The notes below the pieces were generated by a model, which was given only the letters and a program-made list of their open reading frames with translations, did not search any database and was not told where the DNA came from. This document shows, piece after piece, positions 1 through 9,155 of a stretch of DNA of 64,000 nucleotides. A program made the position numbers and the translations under genes. The DNA is from Montifringilla adamsi (Eukaryota; Chordata; Aves; Passeriformes; Passeridae): the NCBI GenBank assembly GCA_017590115.1, contig JAGGNK010003335.1, positions 5,022,001 to 5,086,000 of the forward strand, in the 5' to 3' direction. Each line of letters opens with the position of its first letter. The stretch's first letter is position 1.

Positions 1-1
1 C

Positions 2-1363
2 TGTGTTAATTTGGCCCACAAGGGTAGCTTCTGTGAGAAGCTGCTAGAAGTTTCCACCATGACAAAACCAATCTCTGATGGCTCTGAAGTTGGATACGCT
101 GCTGGCCCAATTAGAGAGGCTGGTAATGCCTCTGTGATGACGTATTTAAGAAGAAAATAAAAACGATGCAGGGGCAGATTTTCCAGGGATGGCAAGGCAC
201 TGCTGCTGGGGTCCATCCCTGGCACGGCCCGTGGAGATACGCGGCCGTGGCTGCCGCCATCTCAGCATGGCCCGTGGTGAGCCTTGCCTTGCCTGCCCAG
301 CCACGCCTGGCCAGCTGCACTGCAGGCAGAGGGGCAGGGGGGCAATGGCTTCTCCTTCCCCGTGCCATGCAGGGAAGAGAGGCGTTAAACAGCACTGGCA
401 CCATGGCTACCACTGCTGGCTGCATGGCGGCAGGGCCTGGCCTGTGCTGGAAACATGGCCAGTGACTCCCCAGTGCAGAACTTAGACAAAATCGACCTCT
501 CAGTGCTGTGGGATCCTGCAGGAATCTTTGAATTAGTGGAACTTGTTGACAATGGTATCTATTAGGAGCAGCTTTTCTTCTAGTCAGAGAAGAAGAAGTA
601 GTGAGGACATGTGAGGGGAAACAACATGGCGGCACCAAGGTCAGTGGAAAAGGAAAAGGGGGAGGAGGTACTCCAGGCATTGCAGCCGAGATTCCTCTGC
701 AGGCCCTGGTGAAGACTATGGTGAAACAAACTGTCCCCTGTAATGCAGGAAGTCCATGGGGGATGCAGAGATCCACTCACAGCCCATGGGAAAAGTGCTC
801 ATGGCAGGGCAGGTGGGTGCCAGAGAAAGCTGTGATCCAGTGGAGAATGGAGAGAGGGCTCCTGCTGCCAGAGACAGAGAGAGGGGCCTTGCTTTCAAAC
901 CAGAGCAGCCTGTCCTTACAGGACTGCACCCTGTGGACGAGTGATCCATGCCACAACAGTTTTGGGAATGCTTGTTTGCCTGTGGGAGGGACTCACAGCA
1001 CAGCAGAGAAGAGACTCCTGTCCCTGAGCAAACAGAAGATCTTGACTGACAAACTGACAAAAACCCCCACACCCTGTCTCCCTGCACTGTCAGTGGGAAG
1101 GAGGGATGGGCTGGAGAGGAAAAAAGGTGTTTTAGAGGCTTATTTTACTTCTTATTAGCCACCTCTTACTCTGTTAATACATTTACTTTATACTTTTCAA
1201 TTTGAACCTGTTTTGCCCTTAGAGTGTTTTCTCCCAGTCCCTATCCCAACCCATGAGCCCTTTGTTATTTCTTTTTCACTCTCCTCTATCCACCTGAAAG
1301 CAAGAGAGGGTAAGCAAGTGACTTTAGTGGTGCCTGGCATTTGGCCAGTGCCAAACCATGACA
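2..1363 (+). mobile_element. ERVL-type LTR (solo or 3' LTR), degraded
   Basis: The block opens TGTGTTAATTTGGCCCACAA and ends near AAACCATGACA, so it has TG...CA ends. Its right part (about 1200-1363) has the avian ERVL LTR tail: 'ATCCCAACCCATGAGCCC', 'TTTGTTATTTC', a long spacer, then 'GGTGCCTGGCATTTGGCCAG'. An AATAAA lies near 154-159. The inner part (540-1000) has the purine-rich region typical of these LTRs. The left end meets the window edge, so a target duplication cannot be tested. The GC-rich segment 175-540 may be an insertion or a subfamily variant. The open frames inside (for example 601-1158, plus strand) are not genes. Confidence 0.6.
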
Positions 1364-2030
1364 CCAGCCCAGCCTCATCAAAGAAAATGTACTCCAATTC
1401 AAAGAAAATTCCTACACCAACTCTACTCAAAGACCCAAGTGAATGTCCTGGCTTTAGGCTCATTTGCAGATAACACCAGATTTTGTTCTCTATTTTTTGT
1501 GCAGTTCTCCTCTTTTCAACTTCAATAACTTTCCCGGAGCAGCACAGGGAATGAGCTGGCTTGCTGCATCACTGAAATACAGATTCATGCAGACATAGAG
1601 TTCCCAAGCTGAAAAGAAATTCTCTTTGCATGTGATACAGACATTACTTTCTTGCAGGATATTTTGCCAGTTTGGAAGGACATAAATCAAGATCCTCATA
1701 AGCCATGTGAAAACATCCCAGTCCACAACCTGGCTTGTCTCAAAGTCTGAGTTATTCACCCAAACCATTCTTGGCTACACAAAAGCCTTTTCTTTCCTAG
1801 GAGCATTATTTATTTCTCAGCCTCCCGGACAGCTGCACTGAGCAGATCTTACACTTATAAACATCCCAGTTACTGGAGTTCATCCTTTCAGCCAGTATCT
1901 CCAGCTTCCAGGGCAAGTATTGGCTCCTGGCTCTGTGGCAAGGTGATCCCCACTCCTAGGAGGGCAGCACCCTCCATCCTGCCTTGGAAATACACTTTGA
2001 AAAAACAAAATATTATTGTCTATGACACTT
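1364..2030. other. Intron 4 sequence, nothing recognised
   Basis: This is AT-rich unique-looking sequence between the LTR and a CR1 fragment, inside PDLIM4 intron 4. I see no exon-like frame with splice sites and no repeat family I recognise. Confidence 0.5.
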
Positions 2031-2275
2031 ACAGAGCCATGGAATTGTTTAGGTTAGAAAAGCCCTCTAAGGTCATCAAGCCAAACCATTCCCCCAGCAC
2101 TACCAAGGCCACCACTAAACCATGTCCCCAAGAGAAACATCCACACGTCTGTTAAGTCTCTCCAAGTATGGTGACTCCACCAGTGCCCCAGGCAGTCTGT
2201 GCCAGGGCTTGACAACCTTGTCGGTGAAGAAATTTTTGCTAATATCCTATTTAAACCTCTCCTCCTTTTGTCTTC
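2031..2275 (-). mobile_element. CR1 LINE 3' fragment
   Basis: The plus strand reads as reverse-complement CR1 3' sequence: 'GGAATTGTTTAGGTTAGAAA', then 'CCACTAAACCATGTCCCCAA', 'GGTGACTCCACCAGTGCCCC' and 'GACAACCTTGTCGGTGAAGA'. It belongs to the CR1 group with the 'CCATGTCC' signature, is 5'-truncated and is clearly diverged. Confidence 0.8.
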
Positions 2276-2584
2276 CTTGGCATTAATCCCAGCTGGGAGA
2301 CCGCACCTAGGGGCCACTAATCTACCAACTCACATCAGCAACAGAAGGATCTTAACAGAGATCTGGACAGTGAGCACCTTCACCAAGATGCATATCTGAG
2401 CATTGCTACAGCATCACAAGCGTCAATTTAATGTCGCAGTTGTTACCTATGTAGATGTGGCCATTTTGTTCAGAAATTGGTGTCTCCAGACCTTTTTATT
2501 TTTTTCGTTTTGTTTAGTTAGCTTAGTTTGTTTTCTCCTCCCACCTACACTTGACCAACAGAGCAGGGGTCCAGCCCAGCATCT

Positions 2585-2673
2585 TGCTAGACTTGGCAGA
2601 GTTAGGTCAGTGGTTAGAGAGGATGATCCTGAAGGTCTTTGCAACTGAAGTTAGTCTAAGATTCCATGATCTC
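2585..2673 (+). mobile_element. CR1 LINE 3' end, old fragment
   Basis: The sequence 'GAGTTAGGTCAGTGGTTAGA', followed by 'GATGATCCTGAAGGTCTTTG' and 'GATTCCATGATCTCA', is the CR1 tail pattern (GATGATCTTAAAGGTC...ATTCTATGAT) in sense orientation. It is short and diverged, and lies about 90 bases downstream, in transcript terms, of the exon 4 donor. Confidence 0.55.
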
Positions 2674-2760
2674 AGGAGCACAACAGCCTCTGTGCACTCC
2701 CTGAACCTTAGTTTGCAGGAGCAGCAGCAGATGCAGAGCCAAGCCCTGCCCTGGTCCTAC

Positions 2761-2939
2761 CTGTGTGCAGGAGTGATGTGGAGTCCACTCAGCTGGCCTG
2801 GAAGGGCTGACTCGGAGCTGTTGTTTGTGTAGAGCCGGGTTGGTTGGTGATGCTGCATGTTCAGCATCTGTTTGCTGTCCACAGGGCTGCCCCCAGCTCC
2901 ATGGGGCATCGACCTCCTGCTCTGGGCAGGGCCACTGTC
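2761..2939 (-). CDS. PDLIM4: PDLIM4 coding exon 4 (middle region, ZM-like motif)
   Basis: This 179-base exon encodes residues 111-169 plus two bases of codon 170. It begins DSGPAQSRRSMPHGAGGSP, then VDSKQMLNMQHHQPTRLYTN, then NSSESALPGQLSGLHITPAH. The start matches the 'QDGSPTTSRR' join of human PDLIM4 and the end matches 'NGSSEATLPAQMSTLHVSPP'. Residues 135-151 resemble the ZM motif of ALP/ZASP proteins (N-x-P-x-x-LY), which in paralogues helps bind the alpha-actinin rod. The acceptor is TTTCTCTTGCAG before GACAGT and the donor is CACAG before GTAGGA, giving phase 2 for exon 5. That next exon and the LIM-domain exons are not in the window, so the gene is cut by the left edge. The splice boundaries are read directly; the motif function is inferred. 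Confidence 0.92.
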
Positions 2940-4599
2940 CTGCAAGAGAAAGAAAGCAGAAAACCTCAGATTTATAGAGTGTGATGTACATGGAGGGGCT
3001 GTGTAGGGACATGCAGTTTGCAGTAATAACATTTAATGTGTGCTGTGGAAAACTGGGATGTGCAGCAGGAAAAGGAAAATTCAGGCTTGACCTGCAGTTA
3101 AATTGTGCTGAATCTACACAGCTCCCCTTGGTCCCCAGCTAAATGAATTTGCTGTTTCTCCTTGGTAAGCCACGGCCAAATATTCTGCATTTATTTGTCC
3201 TGCATTTATTTTATATTTAAAAGCATATGTACTGTTTCTTTAAAAGAAAGGCTATGAGTCTACTTCTTATTCCATATTCCATCACTCTGAGCACACTTGC
3301 TGTGCTCCTGACTTCAGGGCCATCCCTTCCATCTCTATCAGCAAAACAGGATAAACCCCTGCTAGGCAGCTCCACGTGCAGGATGGGCAACACCCGAGGC
3401 CAAGGGACCAGTCCTGGGATTTTCACTTGCAGCTCCCCTTGTCCACACAGATCCACGTTCATTTGGGGAGGTTTTCTCCCCAAATAAGATTAGTTATTTA
3501 CAGTGTGAGAAACACATCAGCCAAGGATTTAGCTTGATGTTCATATTTCCATTTGCTTTTTAAGTCCCAATGTAAACCGTGGAAATCTTTTTGTCATATG
3601 ACCTCACGTCAGGAACTCAGACGCCATTAAACGACAAATTTTCCACATTATTTTACCATTTTACCAATGTCAAACATTACCTATGTGTTATTCCACACAC
3701 ATGGAATTTCACATACATGGGTGTGTTATTAGTCAGTCCCATCCACACCCATAAAACAAGCAATACCTACTGCTAATGTCACCTGAGCCAGCCTTTGCCT
3801 GCAAAAACTCAGTATGGGGAGAGGAGCTAACTCCAGCAATTGGGAAAAGCAGCAGGAAGCTGGACACAGCCCATGGACACATGTTGGCTGCTATTTCCAG
3901 CCACGTGAGTCACAAACATGCCTGGACTGATGAAAGACAGTGTAAGATGCTGTGTAAGGGGCTGGAATCTGTTTAACCTGGTTTAATTTGTTCTAGGGCA
4001 GCTCCCCAATACAGCTGCCTTCCACCAGCTTTTCAGTAGATTGAAGCTGATAAAAAACCAAGCAGGGAAATAAAACACCATCCTGTGAACAAATAACAAA
4101 GTGTATATTGTGGGGCTCTGATACAAAGCTTATTTTTGCCTAAAGTAATCCAATAAATACTAATTAGAAACAAGTGTCTATCCCTGGTGCGCAGGAGAAC
4201 TCACTGGCGCTCACAAACCTTGTAAAAACAAATAGCTAAGAGAAGTAAAAAACAGATCCTGCTAGAAAAAGATCTTGAAAGTCCAATCCTTCAATTCTTC
4301 CTAAGGCAAATGTCCATTGATAAAACCAAGCTTACTTAAGAACTGAAAGATGGTGTCTTTGAGATTTTTTTCCCTACCATCAGCTGAAAACCTGCAGCCT
4401 TCAGCAAGCTCCCAGCAACTTCCCCTGCCTCAGAAGCTGCCGGAGCCCTTTTGGCACAGTTCCCTCCACACCACACATGCACAAACACGTGGGGAAAACT
4501 GCTTCCAACATAATAACTTCAAATTGTCTATTAAAAAAGGAATTTTGCTGCCAGGAATAATATAATTTTAACTGCTCCCCAATTCATATTCTTAAAAAA

Positions 4600-4633
4600 A
4601 ATACATATACATATATATATACACACACATACA
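4600..4633. repeat. AT/AC microsatellite
   Basis: The tract is alternating purine-pyrimidine, running TACATATACATATATATATA and then ACACACACATAC. It is an ordinary intronic simple repeat. Confidence 0.85.
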
Positions 4634-6120
4634 AGCAGGCTATGGGTTCCCAATTCCAGATTTAGATTATTATTTCAAGGGAAATAAAGAAAACACTCAA
4701 CCATGATGCAGAGAGGAAAAGAAGGATCATAAACATTTTTTGGGATAAAACCAATGGCCCATATGGGTGGCAGCACTGACAGCAATGCTTTTAGAAAGCC
4801 ATTACCTTTAATTATCTGGGCCAGACTCACACTCGGTCCAGGGTGGCTGGAGGAGAGGACTGGGTCCTCTCCTCTGACCTCACCTGCTCCTGCACACTGG
4901 TGCCAAGCCAGACCTTTCCTGGGGAGCAAGGAACTGGCAGCTGTTTCCAGAATGGAAACCTCCAGACCATCATCTCCATGGACTTGCTTAAATCCAGGGT
5001 AGTTTGTAAAGCATCACCCCTTTGTACCTGTTAAGCTCAGCAATTTGTACATCAGGACCAAATGTTGCTATAAAGCTCAAAGTTATTGCTTGGGCACTCT
5101 CCAAAAGGAGGCCCTTGATGGAAGGGAGGAAGCAGAGCCCTTCTTGCACTGCCTGGCATCCCCAGGGGCCACCAGCTCCCTGTCCCTGTGAGAGGAGGAT
5201 GTTCAGGGTGGTGGCAGCTCACCTTTCCTCTGCTCAGCCATGTCATAAAGTCACAGGTGACCCAGCAGCATCCATAGGGATCAAGAGGCTCCTCCTGCAG
5301 CCCAAAATGCTGTTCCCAGGTCAGAACTCAGTCTCTTCCTCAAAGGCTGTGAGATCTGTGCAAGGCTTCACTTTGTGCAAAACACTCATACATTCACCCT
5401 CAGAAACTTGGAACCAGATGGATTTTTTCCAGGTGTCAAATTCAAGATCAGCTCAAATTTCCCCCCTTTGAGGCCTAATTTGCTTTTTGTTGCTGGATTT
5501 TCTTCCTGCTTTTTATGGCCTTTCTTAAACTGAATTTGCAAACCCTTCTTAAGAGCTGGCCTGTAAACTCTCACCAAGGAGAACTCTTTCAGCCTACAAA
5601 CCAGAAACTCCCAATTTGTTTTCTCATGCTTGGCTGTATTTTTAATGCATATTGCAAAATGTCCTATCTGTCCTCCCACCCTTTTTCAACTACAAGTCCT
5701 TAGCTCTAGAGACCACAGAGATTTAGAGAACATCAGACTTCATATTCTGATCCAAGGCATTTTAAGTTCATTTACTTCAGCATGTCATAAATCAGACTTT
5801 TAAAAGACCAGAAGTACAAACAAAATAACTAATCTCCCTTTTCCAGACTACCAGAGATTAAAATTGAAGACTGCAAATTTGACAGGCCAACATTGGCTCC
5901 TAGAACCTCCAAACACGCCCCTCCACCCATGGCATGATCTGGAAGGGCTTTGAGCAATGATGGCTTCGGTGTATCTAAGAAACCTTCTTTGGGAGCAAAC
6001 TCACCAGCTGCAGAGCTGGAAACATCTCCTGAATTACACCTCCAAGCCCCAAGTCCACCCTCCATCTGCCCTTGTGCAATAGTGATGGGAGATTTGCCCA
6101 GACAGGACCAGCAGCAGCTC

Positions 6121-6371
6121 TGTCCCTGCGATGTGGGTGCCCATCCCCAATGGAATTGCCTGCACCTTGTTTATTTTCCTAATCCTGGGGGTGCTGGTCC
6201 TGTTCTCACACACAACCTGAGACTCAAACAGAGCTGAAGGCCATGCTTGTGTCCCTGCGATGTGGGTGCCCATCCCCAATGGAATTGCCTGCACCTTGTT
6301 TATTTTCCTAATCCTGGGGGTGCTGTTCTCACACACAACATGAGACTCAAACAGAGCTGAAGGCCATGCTT
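6121..6371 (+). repeat. Two-copy tandem duplication, about 129 bp unit
   Basis: Copy 1 (6121-6249) and copy 2 (6250-6371) both start TGTCCCTGCGATGTGGGTGC and both end with CAGAGCTGAAGGCCATGCTT. They are nearly identical. Copy 2 lacks six bases (GGTCCT) after 'GGGGGTGCT', and there is a C/T difference in 'ACAACCTGAG' versus 'ACAACATGAG' nearby. The close match suggests a recent local duplication. Confidence 0.9.
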
Positions 6372-8028
6372 AGCTCAGCCCATTCCATTTGATGTTCTTC
6401 AGATTCATCCTCTTCTCAAAACCAGACCATGATGGGCCAGTGCCAGCTGCTGTTTGCTGCCAAAATGCTGAATTACAGACACAAGCATTGCTATTTATGC
6501 ACCAGGAGGTACAGCATCCCTCAGCTATAGAGTCACCTGGAAGAGGTGCCTCTGGTGACCGTGTTTGGTTATCTGTGTCCACCATCCAGCAACAGCAGAA
6601 CAAGCCTGTCTGCTTCAGCTCCTCCTCTGGTTTCTTTCTCCCTTGCTCCAAGCTTGGGTAATTGAGTCCCAGCTGATTCTGGTCTCTCCTGGCAGAGCTT
6701 TCTGTGGATGAAGTTTTGCCTTCATTACTGCAAGTCCTCTATCACGTACATGTGCCAAGCAATCAAGCCTGAAGACATATCCCACTACATCCTGACATCC
6801 TCAAGCCAAGACTCAGCCTCTGCACAAAAGACAACTGCAACGCTGCAGCTCCCTCCTCTCTTTCCCCCCAGGTTTCCAAAAGTAAAGATACTGATTCATC
6901 TCTGATGAACCAGTTCTAAAGTCCCAGAAATGGAAATCTTATTATTACCCCACAGTGGGGGGCATATGGGACAGACAGCATGGATTTCATTTCAGTGCAA
7001 AGAAGTGATTCACACTGTGGCCAACAGCTGAAGGAACAGGATTGATTCTCCAAAAAAAGCCTCAGAAGTCCCAGGGGAACCCTTATGACAAAGCTGCTCC
7101 CAAAGCTCGGAGAAAAGGATAAATTTTAGAAGCTGCACTCATTCCAACACATATTTCCCTATAAGCACAGTTCAGATGTTCTGTGTATATGCTGCTTTTA
7201 CAGACTAAGCAGCCTTCAATCTAACTTTCAAAACCTCTAGTAAGTATGATCCCATTACTTTGCTTAGCTCAGAAGATTGAGGAAAAAAGGTAAGGTCTAA
7301 TTTGCTGAGGCTGGATAAACTGAGTTCTTTTACAAGACAGATTTTAAATATTCTGCCAAGCTCCCCTTTCAACATTGTCGGAGCCTGAAATATTACAGTT
7401 TTTGACTTAAACATTTCCATGAAGGACTTTTAGAACTGTACTACAAAAGCTGTACAGAATACCACCACACCCTGAATGGGCCTTTGAGTGAGGCCCTGGA
7501 CTGTTCACTAATGAAGATAAGATGAAACTCAGGAACTGGGGACATTCACAAAGCACAAGCTTAGCACCTTAGGGAGGAGACCACAGCCCCAGGGCTATCA
7601 GCTGCCAGGCTCACACAGACCTTGCACCCAAGGGTGGGGGGAGAGACGTGTTATAGATGGGCAATATGAAGATTGGCTCTCGCAATTAAGGGATGAATAC
7701 TGCGTGTATGTTAAGAGATTTTGTTGATGTATGGTTATGTTACTGTAGTTTGTTGTTTGTACACCCTCTGTTCTCCCCATAGTCCCCTTTCCCCCCACTG
7801 TATTGCTGCCACAGACAGCCTGGGTTGTCAGGGACACGTGGAGGGAGGGTGTGCATGTGTCCCTTGCATGGGGCAGCTGGGAATGGGGAAAGCCTATTGC
7901 TGGGGGGCTTGGCATGACAACACCTCACCTCCAGTCAAACTGCAAGAAGGTCTCCACCAAGGGACAGCAAAGAAGAGTTGACTGCTGGACTGCAGGAGGG
8001 CCAGGGTTGGCTGAGGCAACCCCAGGGG

Positions 8029-8037
8029 TATAAAAGG
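8029..8037 (+). promoter_or_regulatory. LTR TATA box
   Basis: TATAAAAGG lies in the LTR about 100 bases before its polyadenylation signal. If active it would start transcription near 8058, antisense to PDLIM4. Activity is not shown. Confidence 0.5.
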
Positions 8038-8132
8038 CACAGCAGCCACTTTGTGGATGAGCCTGTGGCAGCGGCCCACGCTCCCATCGCTGTCCCTTCT
8101 TCCTTATTCAGTCCGTTGCTGTGCTGAGGTTT

Positions 8133-8138
8133 AATAAA
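8133..8138 (+). terminator. LTR polyadenylation signal AATAAA
   Basis: AATAAA in 'GAGGTTTAATAAACCTTTGA' follows the LTR TATA box at the spacing expected for an R region. Confidence 0.5.
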
Positions 8139-8188
8139 CCTTTGACCCCAAAGGGGTCTCCAGACCCTCCACCAGAGATGACGCAACA

Positions 8189-8570
8189 AACCCTCAGTGT
8201 TGCAAGGGACAGTGTCAAACAGGCCCCTGCAAGGGAGGCACGTGGGCTTTCCCACCTGGCCCAAAGTGTATAATCCATGGAATTCTGCACTCTTCAGCAT
8301 GTGGCGAAGTGATGTGGGACCCACACCAACAAGAAGAGCAGACTGAAGGAAGCAATGAGACATTGGGACCCCTGGATGGGTGATATGCTTCTGATAGCCC
8401 CTGTCTCTCTCTCTCTCTCCCCCCCCCCCCCTTCTTTTTCTCTCTTTCTTTTCTCTTTCTTTCTCTTTGCCTCTTTCACTATTAAATAAAAAATGCATCA
8501 ATTTTTTTTTGGCACCAACATCTAGCCTCATTTGGTTTTAATCTAGTTTTTGGGTGTATTTCGAACCTTC
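8189..8570 (+). mobile_element. Second LTR-like segment with pyrimidine tract
   Basis: A run of TCTCTCTCTC, poly-C and mixed C/T (8401-8480) is followed by AATAAA (8485-8490), then 'GGCACCAACATCTAGCCTCA' and 'TTTGGTTTTAATCTAG'. This resembles the 3' part of another passerine LTR family. It directly adjoins the 7649-8188 LTR, so the block may be nested or chimeric. Family assignment is from memory of pattern only. Confidence 0.4.
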
Positions 8571-8885
8571 AAAGTTCTTTGCGGTTTATACACAGAGACT
8601 TAGCTTTCCTCACTTTTCTGGGTTTAAACTGGATCATAACAAATGTATACCACAGTCTGAAGGAAAGCCTTATCCATCACATCCTTCTCACTACACTCCT
8701 TTCTCAGCTGTCAGCTAAATATCAAATTAGTTTTTCAGATCTCTCTAAGAGACCAAACTCTTAAAATCAGATCGTTTTTGTAAAAAGGCTGCAGACAATG
8801 TTCACATGAAACATGACTCAGGCTGGAGCCTGGTGGAGCCCCAGCCCGCCCATACTCCCAGGACAGGCAGTACTGCACAACGGCA

Positions 8886-9155
8886 TGTAGTGACAGGACA
8901 AGGGGGAATGGCTTCACACTGACAGAGGGTTTAAATGGGATATTAGGAAGAAATTCTTCCCTGTGAGGATGGTGAGGCCCTGGCACAGGGTGCCCAGAGA
9001 AGCTGTGGTTTTCCCATCCCTGGAAGTGTTCAAGGCCAGGTTGGATGGGGCTTGGAGCAACTTGGGATAGGGGAAGGTGTCCCTGGCCATGGAAGGGTGT
9101 GGAACTAGATGAGCTTTAAGACCCCTTTCAACCCAAACCATTCTGTGATTCTGTA
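8886..9155 (+). mobile_element. CR1 LINE 3' end
   Basis: This is a sense-orientation CR1 tail. It shows 'GTGACAGGACAAGGGGGAAT', 'GATATTAGGAAGAAATTCTT', 'TGGAAGTGTTCAAGGCCAGG', and ends with the CAACCCAAACCATTCTGTGATTCT pattern. It is one of the best-preserved copies in the window and contains no intact reverse transcriptase. Confidence 0.9.

Larger units (their letters stand above)
7649..8188 (+). mobile_element. Endogenous retrovirus LTR (about 540 bp)
   Basis: The block runs from TGTTATAGATGGGCAATATG to ACGCAACA, giving TG...CA ends. It has an internal TATA box (TATAAAAGG, 8029-8037) and an AATAAA signal (8133-8138) about 100 bases downstream, the U3-R-U5 layout of an LTR in plus orientation. 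No gag, pol or env coding sequence lies beside it, so it looks like a solo LTR. The flanking bases do not show a clean target duplication, so the exact ends are uncertain. The 198-codon minus-strand frame at 7935-8531 is a chance frame here. Confidence 0.65.

Noticed and set aside
601..1158. 185-codon plus-strand open frame
   Set aside because: It lies inside the ERVL-type LTR, has no retroviral or host domain, and LTRs do not normally code.
7935..8531. 198-codon minus-strand open frame
   Set aside because: It spans two LTR segments, and its charged Lys/Glu/Arg run is just the C/T simple repeat read backwards.
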